From: Chloroflexia bacterium
GTDB taxonomy: Bacteria > Chloroflexota > Chloroflexia > Thermomicrobiales > UBA6265
NCBI GenBank assembly: GCA_013696525.1
Contig: JACCYK010000020.1
Span: 1 to 8,189 of the forward strand
Direction: 5' to 3'
Length of the DNA: 8,189 nt
A program made the translations under genes and the position numbers. The notes beneath the pieces are model-generated. The model made no database searches and had not been told where the DNA came from. It saw only the letters and a program-made list of their open reading frames with translations. Shown piece after piece: positions 1-5,080 of the stretch (its first letter is position 1; each line of letters opens with the position of its first letter).

Positions 1-188
1 CGATACTCACTTAAATGCCACGGTAATGCTCTGACGAACAGGCGGCCTCAATGCTGGCACACCGAATCTCGTCCGCGAACCACCTCGGTTTGACGCGGCA
101 CTCTTGGCGTGTATCATCCCATCATCACGTCATGTCAGTTGATCGGTGGCTCGACGGCGGGCGCGGATGTCCAAGTCGGTGAGGCAGC
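1..188. other. Upstream non-coding leader region
   Basis: No convincing gene is visible in this stretch. It holds the promoter at 90-117 and a short reading frame at 132-182 whose stop codon sits just before the operon's first start. The first 60 bases are locally less GC-rich than the genes. They could be the tail of an intergenic region or of an upstream transcription unit outside the window. Confidence 0.5.
90..117 (+). promoter_or_regulatory. Predicted sigma70-type promoter of the SelA-like/creatininase operon
   Basis: A TTGACG hexamer at 90-95 (5 of 6 to the -35 consensus) is followed after 16 bp by TATCAT at 112-117 (5 of 6 to the -10 consensus). Transcription would begin near position 124 and give a leader of about 65 bases before the ATG at 189. 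It lies in the only sizeable non-coding stretch before the three-gene operon and points into it. No clear operator palindrome was seen beside it. The call rests on consensus match and location only. Confidence 0.6.
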
Positions 189-1325
189 ATGAGTACGTCG
201 TCCAGTTCGGGCGGACGCATTTACCGAGACATCGGGGTGCGCACCATCATCAACGGCCGTGGCGCGACGACGGCGGTGGGGGGGACGCTGATGCCGCCCG
301 AGGTTGTTGCGGCCATGACTGGCGCGGCCGGGGCGTATGTGGTGCTGGACGAGCTGAACGCCGCGGTTGGGAGGCGGATCGCGACCGTCACCGGGGCGGA
401 AGCGGGCTGCGTGGTCAACGGGTCGGCGGCGGGAATGGCGCTGTCGGCGGCGGCCTGTATCGCGGGCGGTGATCCGGCCCGCATCCGGCGGTTGCCGGAC
501 AGTGACGGTCTGGCCAATGAAATCATTATTCACCGTTGCCAGCGCATTAATTACGACCTGATGTTCCGGCTGGGGGGCGGCCAGTTGGTTGAGATCGGGC
601 GGCCGTTGGGGACCGAACCGTGGGAGCTGGATGCCGCGATCAATCCGCGGACGGCTGCCGTGGCCTGGATTGATTCGCCGGCGACGACACCGGGCGCGTC
701 TGACTTTGACGCGGTGGTCAGCGCCGCCCACGCGCACAAGTTGCCGGTAATCGTTGACGCGGCGTCCACCTTGCCTCCGGTCCAACACTTGCGGCGATGG
801 ATCGACCGTGGCGCCGACCTGGTGATCTACAGCGGCGGCAAGGGGATCCGCGGGCCGCAGGATTCCGGGCTGGTCGCCGGCCGGCACGATCTGATTGCCG
901 CGGTGCGGGCGAACTCCAATCCCTATGCCGGGATCGGCCGCGGGATGAAGGTCAGCAAGGAGGCGATGGCTGGGCTCTGGGTTGCCCTCGACCTCTTTCT
1001 CCGCACCGACCACGAGGCGGAATATCGGGCTCACCTTGGGCAGGCGGAGACTATGGTCGCCGGGCTCCGCGACCGCGCTGACCTGAGCTGTGTCTTGGAA
1101 TCGAATTGGGAGGATTGGCCGGCTCCCGTCGTCCGGCTCTTCCCGATCCAAGGGGCCTGGCAGCCCGAGGAGGTGCGGGACGCCTTGGCCGCGGGCGAAC
1201 CGTCGATTCAGCTCAACGTCGAGCGATCTGGCCTGATGATTAACACCCATTGCCTCCAACCGGGTGAGGAGGCAATCGTTGTCAATCGATTGTCGATGAT
1301 TCTGGATGCGGCAGCGAGCGCGTGA
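189..1325 (+). CDS. SelA-like PLP-dependent enzyme, paralog 1 (COG1921-type)
   Basis: A 378-residue fold-type I PLP enzyme of the SelA/DgaE-like group. The N-terminal signature IGVRTIING is followed by a Gly-rich segment near residues 60-85 (GAEAG...NGSAAG). A PLP-pyridine-binding Asp lies at 190 in VIVDAAS, and the Schiff-base Lys is expected at 218 in SGGKGIRGPQ. True selenocysteine synthases are longer (about 460 residues), and no selB or tRNA-Sec is nearby, so a lyase or transferase on a small amino compound is more likely; the substrate is unknown. GAGG at 181-184 precedes the ATG. It differs from its neighbour by reading HRCQR where paralog 2 has QRGHR (residues 115-119), and by lacking a 23-residue loop before GIGRGMKV. 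First gene of the operon; the stop lies 16 bases before the next start. Confidence 0.85.
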   Translation: MSTSSSSGGRIYRDIGVRTIINGRGATTAVGGTLMPPEVVAAMTGAAGAYVVLDELNAAVGRRIATVTGAEAGCVVNGSAAGMALSAAACIAGGDPARIRRLPDSDGLANEIIIHRCQRINYDLMFRLGGGQLVEIGRPLGTEPWELDAAINPRTAAVAWIDSPATTPGASDFDAVVSAAHAHKLPVIVDAASTLPPVQHLRRWIDRGADLVIYSGGKGIRGPQDSGLVAGRHDLIAAVRANSNPYAGIGRGMKVSKEAMAGLWVALDLFLRTDHEAEYRAHLGQAETMVAGLRDRADLSCVLESNWEDWPAPVVRLFPIQGAWQPEEVRDALAAGEPSIQLNVERSGLMINTHCLQPGEEAIVVNRLSMILDAAASA

Positions 1326-1329
1326 AGGA
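1325..1329 (+). promoter_or_regulatory. Ribosome binding site deciding the start of paralog 2
   Basis: AAGGA at 1325-1329 lies 12 bases before the ATG at 1342 and supports that start over the in-frame ATG at 1306 inside the upstream gene. The spacing is a little long. The TGA of the first gene shares its last base with this site, which allows re-initiation by terminating ribosomes. Confidence 0.45.
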
Positions 1330-1341
1330 TTGACCAACGCA

Positions 1342-2547
1342 ATGGGCGTCTACGCCGATCTCGGGGTCCGAACCGTTATCAATGGGGCTGGCACGCTGAC
1401 GAGGCTCGGGGGCAGCCGGATGGCGCCGGAAGTGCTGGCGGCAATGGCGGACGCGGCCGCCTCCTTTGTCCATATCGACGAGCTGCAAGCGCGAGCGGGT
1501 GAGATAATAGCCGAGATCACCGGCGCGGAAGCGGGCTACGTCGTCACCGGCGCCGCCGCTGGTCTGACCTTGGGCATGGCGGCCTGCGTTGCCGGCCTCG
1601 ACGTCGCCAAGATGGATCGCTTGCCCGATACCACCGGCATGCGGAACGAGGTCGTCGTCCAGCGAGGGCATCGGAATGCCTACGATCACGCGATCCGGGC
1701 CGCCGGCGTCACCTTTGTCGAGGTCGGCTATCTCGGCTATCCCGGCGCCGGCGGCACCTACCCCTGGCAGATCGAAGCGGCGATCACCGACCGCACCGCG
1801 GCCATCGCCTGCCCCATCCTCGAGACGCCGGGCACAGTGCCATTGCCCATCGTTTGCGAGATCGCCCGCGCTCGCGGAATTCCCGTCATCGTCGATGCCG
1901 CGGCGGAGCTGCCGCCGCGATCAAATTTGCGCCGGTTTATTACGGACGGGGCCGACCTGGTCGTCTTTTCCGGCGGCAAGTCGATCGGCGGCCCCCAGGC
2001 GAGCGGCATCATCGCGGGCCGCGGTGATTTGATCGCGTCCATCGCCTTGCAGCATCAAGACATGGACGTGCGGCCGGAGACGTGGGGCAAACGCGGCCTC
2101 CTGGCCGATGGGACTATCCGCGGGGTCCCGCACCAGGGGTTTGGGCGGGCGATGAAGGTCGGCCGCGAGGAAGTCGTCGGCCTGATCACCGCACTCCGGC
2201 GCTACGTGGCCGGCAGCGACGACGCTGATTTCGCACGCTGGAACGAGCAGCTCGATCACATCGCGGACGGTCTCAACGGCCTCCCCGGGGTGACCATGCG
2301 TCGTTTTCAACCAACCGAGAAGCTGATTCCGCAATTGCTGTTCGATTTGGACGAGACAGCTCTTGGATTCACCGCCTATGACGCCGCGAACGCGCTCCTG
2401 GATGGTGATCCGGGGATCGCGATCGGGCTCTCGCGGGCGGAGTTTGGCACGCTCAACCTGATCCCGCGGAGCCTCGACGAGAGTGAGATCGAGATCGTCG
2501 GCACCCGCTTGCGTCAGGTGTTGAGCGCCTCATTGGTCCGGGCCTAG
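1342..2547 (+). CDS. SelA-like PLP-dependent enzyme, paralog 2 (COG1921-type)
   Basis: A 401-residue paralog of the preceding gene with the fuller family pattern. It has LGVRTVINGAGT near the N-terminus, QRGHRNAYDHAIR at 107-119 with His110 in the expected cofactor-stacking region, VIVDAAAE with the PLP Asp at 185, and SGGKSIGGPQ with the expected Schiff-base Lys at 213. The Asp-to-Lys spacing of 28 residues equals that in paralog 1. A 23-residue loop containing HQDMDVRPETW precedes GFGRAMKVG; from memory this loop is typical of many COG1921 proteins. An earlier in-frame ATG at 1306 would add 12 residues that overlap the upstream gene and match nothing in it. ATG 1342 aligns with the paralog's N-terminus and is preferred. 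Likely an ammonia-lyase, aldolase-like or transferase activity on an amino compound; substrate unknown. It is followed after 29 bases by the creatininase-family gene. Confidence 0.85.
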   Translation: MGVYADLGVRTVINGAGTLTRLGGSRMAPEVLAAMADAAASFVHIDELQARAGEIIAEITGAEAGYVVTGAAAGLTLGMAACVAGLDVAKMDRLPDTTGMRNEVVVQRGHRNAYDHAIRAAGVTFVEVGYLGYPGAGGTYPWQIEAAITDRTAAIACPILETPGTVPLPIVCEIARARGIPVIVDAAAELPPRSNLRRFITDGADLVVFSGGKSIGGPQASGIIAGRGDLIASIALQHQDMDVRPETWGKRGLLADGTIRGVPHQGFGRAMKVGREEVVGLITALRRYVAGSDDADFARWNEQLDHIADGLNGLPGVTMRRFQPTEKLIPQLLFDLDETALGFTAYDAANALLDGDPGIAIGLSRAEFGTLNLIPRSLDESEIEIVGTRLRQVLSASLVRA

Positions 2548-2565
2548 CGACGCCCCGCGGGTGAT

Positions 2566-2570
2566 GGAGG
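2566..2570 (+). promoter_or_regulatory. Strong ribosome binding site of the creatininase-family gene
   Basis: GGAGG at 2566-2570 sits 6 bases before the ATG at 2577. This is the best Shine-Dalgarno match in the window and fixes the start of the third operon gene. Confidence 0.7.
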
Positions 2571-2576
2571 AACGAG

Positions 2577-3383
2577 ATGCTGATCCGTCCCACGTCGGGC
2601 AAAAAGGTACTCTGGCAGGAAATGTTGCGGCACGAGCTGCTGGCGGCGATGGAGCACCGGGGCGTCGTCATCGTGCCGGTCGGCTCGGTCGAGCAACACG
2701 GCCCGCATTGCCCCCAAGACGTGGACATCAGCATCCCGTATCACCTGGCGATCCGGGCGGCGGAGCTCTGCGACGACGTCCCGGTGGTGGTTGCCCCGCC
2801 CCAGATGTACGGGTTCACCCATTACAACATGGGCGAGATCGGGACGATCACGCTCGGATTGGAGGTGTTCATTGCCGTGCTGTGCGACATCTCGCGAAGC
2901 ATCTGGGCGAACGGGTTTCACCGCATCATCCTGCTGAATGGGCATGGCGGCAACCAGGCGCCAACCTGGGCCGCGTCGGTCAAACTGGCGGAGGATGACA
3001 TTTGGGCGCTGGCGATCACCTACTGGACCATGGCCACCCCGGAGCTGCTGGCATGGAGCGAGGCGGACGGCGGCAGCATCGGCCACGGCGGCGAGTGGGA
3101 AACCAGCCTCCAGCTCTATCTCCGCCCAAACCTGGTCGAGATGAACCGGGCGGTCAAGGACGAATGGCGTCGCCATTTCAGCCCGGCGGTCCAGGAGTAC
3201 GCCGGCTTTCCCGAGCGGCGGCGGGAGATGGCCAACGGGGTGATGGGTGATCCGTTCGTTGCCTCGGCCGAGAAGGGCGAGCGGTTGTTCAACCTCCTGT
3301 CGGAGCGACTGGTCGCGCTGTGCCGGGAGTATCACGCGGCCGACCCGCCGCGATACCGCGAGTTTGGCTCTCACTGTCCATAG
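2577..3383 (+). CDS. Creatininase-family metal-dependent amidohydrolase
   Basis: A 268-residue cytosolic protein of the creatininase/MftE/ArfB family, whose members use a two-metal centre to cleave amide or cyclic amide C-N bonds (creatinine, formamides, a peptide end), with an inositol-derivative hydrolase also known. The hallmark motif PVGSVEQHGPHCPQDVD gives metal ligands Glu39, His41 and Asp50. NGHGGNQ carries His123, and GHGGEWETS at 169-177 carries the further conserved Glu173. Length matches the family (about 240-270). The usual xLPLxTD is CPQDVD here and the usual HAGE is HGGE, both mild variants. Last gene of the operon, so it probably acts on the substrate or product of the SelA-like pair. 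Its 3' end overlaps the oppositely oriented tsaE by 13 bp. Creatinine itself is not implied; the substrate is unknown. Confidence 0.87.
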   Translation: MLIRPTSGKKVLWQEMLRHELLAAMEHRGVVIVPVGSVEQHGPHCPQDVDISIPYHLAIRAAELCDDVPVVVAPPQMYGFTHYNMGEIGTITLGLEVFIAVLCDISRSIWANGFHRIILLNGHGGNQAPTWAASVKLAEDDIWALAITYWTMATPELLAWSEADGGSIGHGGEWETSLQLYLRPNLVEMNRAVKDEWRRHFSPAVQEYAGFPERRREMANGVMGDPFVASAEKGERLFNLLSERLVALCREYHAADPPRYREFGSHCP

Positions 3384-3862
3384 CAGAACTGGTCGAGCCA
3401 GCCGAACCGGGCGGTGCCGGTCGGCGCCCGAGATACGCGAATGTTTCGTTGCTGGTTTCCGGTCGCCGTGATTTCGATCAGCAGGTAGTCGGTGTCCAGT
3501 CGCGACCCCGCCCGCTCCGGCCATTCGATCAAGCTGATGCCGTCCGCCGGGGCAAGGTAGTCGTCGAAACCGATGCCATCGAGCTCGTCGTCTCGCAGGC
3601 GGTACAGATCGAGGTGATACAAGCGCCACCGATCTCCGCCGGACGCCGCGTTGACGTCATATTCGTTGATCAGGGTGAAAGTTGGGCTGGGGACCGGCCC
3701 GGTCACGCCGAGCCCGGCCAACATGCCCTGGGCCAGGGTCGTCTTACCGCTCCCCAGGTCGCCGTGCAGCAACACGAGGTCGCCGGGGACCAAGCGCCGT
3801 CCAAGCTCGATCCCGAGTCGAACCGTGTCGTCATGGCTCGCGATCGCCAAGATGAGACTCAT
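3371..3862 (-). CDS. tsaE: tRNA threonylcarbamoyladenosine biosynthesis ATPase TsaE
   Basis: A 163-residue P-loop ATPase, the usual length for TsaE. It acts with TsaB and TsaD to drive turnover in formation of t6A37 on ANN-decoding tRNAs in the cytoplasm. Visible family marks in order: Walker A GDLGSGKTT with Lys40, SPTFTLINEY at 59-68 (switch region with Thr61 and Glu67), HLDLYRL at 83-89 with Asp85, and LIEWPER at 111-117. The start ATG at 3862 overlaps the stop of the methyltransferase as ATGA. No strong Shine-Dalgarno is visible, so translation probably depends on coupling. tsaB, tsaD and rimI, frequent partners elsewhere, are not in the window. Its last codons overlap the creatininase gene tail-to-tail. 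Recognition is firm. Confidence 0.95.
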   Translation of the reverse strand: MSLILAIASHDDTVRLGIELGRRLVPGDLVLLHGDLGSGKTTLAQGMLAGLGVTGPVPSPTFTLINEYDVNAASGGDRWRLYHLDLYRLRDDELDGIGFDDYLAPADGISLIEWPERAGSRLDTDYLLIEITATGNQQRNIRVSRAPTGTARFGWLDQFCYGQ

Positions 3863-4665
3863 GGCTCGCCGCGTTCGGGCCGCTGTCCCGATAGGTTGAG
3901 CCGCCAGTAGTCGAGGAAGAACGGGGCGTCGCTGGCGGCGGACATCTCGGTCAGCCGGTCGAGGAACGATGTCCGCAACGCCGCGCTCGGCAATGGCTCC
4001 AAGTGCAGGCGAAGGACGACCGTCTCCAAGAACTCGTGATACTCTGGCGCGCCCGCGAGGGCGGTGGGCGCCTCTTCCAGGCTCGTGGCGACGTTGACGA
4101 AGCCGGCGGTGACCAGTCGCTCGGCCGTCGTCGTCGCGTCGGCAAACTCCCAGAACTCACGCCAATCGCGGAAGTACGGGGCAAACATAGCGTCCTGCTG
4201 GAGTCGCTTCACCTCGGCCATCAGACCGGCGATGTTTGGACCTCCGCCGCATTGCGCCACCAGGACGCCGCCCGGCCTGAGCGCCGCGAACAGACGCCGG
4301 AAAAGCTCCCCGTGGTCCGCGATCCAATGAAAGGTCGCGGTGCTGAAGATGGCGTCGACCGGCGCCGCGACGCGGAGGTGCTGGAGGTCGGCCTGGACGA
4401 ACGAGACCCGATCGCCGAAGCGAGGGCGGAGGTGAGCCGCTGCCTCTTGGAGCATGTTGGCTGAGCCGTCGATGGCGATAACGCGGCCGGTGGGCAGCCG
4501 CTCAAGCAGCTCGGCCGTGAGCCGGCCGGTGCCGCAACCCGCATCGATCACCGTCTCATCGCCGCGCAATGGCAATCGGGCGAGCACGCGCCGGCCCCAG
4601 TCGACGTGCGGGTTCGCGACCTTGTGATAGGTGCCGGCGTTCCACTCGGTCGATTGCCTTGACAT
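3859..4665 (-). CDS. Class I SAM-dependent methyltransferase, trans-aconitate 2-methyltransferase-like
   Basis: A 268-residue Rossmann-fold methyltransferase. Motif I is VIDAGCGTGR at 39-48, followed by the acidic ribose-binding residue Asp66 in VIAIDGSANML. FVQADLQHL is motif II/III-like, ATFHWIADH matches the FHW(V/I)xDH motif typical of Tam-like enzymes, and LRPGGVLVAQCGG is the next core strand region. The length is close to that of E. coli Tam (about 250). Tam methylates trans-aconitate to relieve aconitase inhibition, but many proteins with this signature have other small-molecule substrates, so the substrate is left open. The ATG at 4665 has GGAG 7 bases upstream. It overlaps tsaE by four bases and is probably the first gene of a two-gene unit. 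Confidence 0.85.
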   Translation of the reverse strand: MSRQSTEWNAGTYHKVANPHVDWGRRVLARLPLRGDETVIDAGCGTGRLTAELLERLPTGRVIAIDGSANMLQEAAAHLRPRFGDRVSFVQADLQHLRVAAPVDAIFSTATFHWIADHGELFRRLFAALRPGGVLVAQCGGGPNIAGLMAEVKRLQQDAMFAPYFRDWREFWEFADATTTAERLVTAGFVNVATSLEEAPTALAGAPEYHEFLETVVLRLHLEPLPSAALRTSFLDRLTEMSAASDAPFFLDYWRLNLSGQRPERGEP

Positions 4666-4788
4666 GCGCGTGCTCCAGGCGGCGCCACTCGCGCGAACTC
4701 GATTCGCTTCGTATCCTACGTGAACTGGTTGGCTTGGTCCTGTCGCTGGTGCGGGGACGAGATACGTGATGAAGGGGATCGCGAGCGG
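4666..4788. other. Divergent intergenic region between the methyltransferase and the small membrane protein
   Basis: This gap separates two divergent genes and should hold promoters in both directions. On the minus strand TAGGAT (4 of 6 to the -10 consensus) is present but lacks a good -35 element. On the plus strand no convincing pair of hexamers was found. No hairpin or operator stands out. If the small protein starts at the GTG at 4720, the region shrinks to 54 bases. Confidence 0.35.
4673..4676 (-). promoter_or_regulatory. Ribosome binding site of the methyltransferase gene
   Basis: GGAG on the minus strand lies 7 bases before the ATG that ends at 4665. It supports this start rather than an internal one. 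Confidence 0.5.
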
Positions 4789-5046
4789 GTGAACGATCGC
4801 GGTCGGATCGTACCGTATGTCTTTGCCGGGGCGATGGTGGTCGCGCCGTTCTTGGCGCTCCTCTACGATGTCACCGCCGGGCTCGGCGTCCTGGCGGGGG
4901 CGCTCGGGCTGACCGCCTACGTTGCCCTTGACGCGACGAAGGCGGCCGGGCCGCCGATCCGGCAGCGATTACTCGTGATGGCGTATCTCAATGCGGCGCT
5001 GGCGATCGTCGCGGCGATTCTCTTTGCACTGCGGCTTATCGTCTAG
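4789..5046 (+). CDS. Small three-helix membrane protein of unknown function
   Basis: An 85-residue hydrophobic protein starting at GTG 4789. Three probable membrane helices are visible at about residues 7-25, 28-47 and 61-81. They are separated by a short loop and by a polar, positively charged segment (ATKAAGPPIRQR, 49-60) that is likely cytoplasmic. AAGGGG at 4772-4777 is 11 bases before the start. An upstream in-frame GTG at 4720 would give 108 residues, but the extra part is Trp/Cys-rich, charged and does not look like a natural N-terminus. No family is recognised. It is divergent from the methyltransferase and ends 34 bases before the convergent helicase stop. Coding potential is supported by coherent membrane topology; no function is proposed. 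Confidence 0.55.
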   Translation: MNDRGRIVPYVFAGAMVVAPFLALLYDVTAGLGVLAGALGLTAYVALDATKAAGPPIRQRLLVMAYLNAALAIVAAILFALRLIV

Positions 5047-5080
5047 TGACGATGGCGGACAGCACCCCTTCGTAATCCGA

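Noticed and set aside
180..182. In-frame TGA upstream of a SelA-like gene, as possible selenocysteine recoding
   Set aside because: The protein's family N-terminus is complete from the ATG at 189, no SECIS-like hairpin follows the TGA, and this SelA-like group is not the true selenocysteine synthase.
135..1337. 400-codon open frame antisense to the first SelA-like gene
   Set aside because: It is a GC-driven shadow: its translation is Arg/Pro-rich with no family motif, while the opposite strand encodes a clear PLP enzyme.
1306..1341. Earlier in-frame ATG for the second SelA-like gene
   Set aside because: It would overlap the preceding gene by 20 bases and add residues that do not align with the paralog; the ATG at 1342 fits better.
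3389..3401. CTGG/CCAG hairpin just after the creatininase stop
   Set aside because: A 4-bp stem inside the tsaE coding region, without a T-run, is expected by chance at this GC content.
2544..3629. 361-codon open frame antisense to the creatininase-family gene and reaching into tsaE
   Set aside because: Composition is that of an antisense shadow (Arg, Pro, His, Gln rich) and it covers two well-supported genes in other frames.
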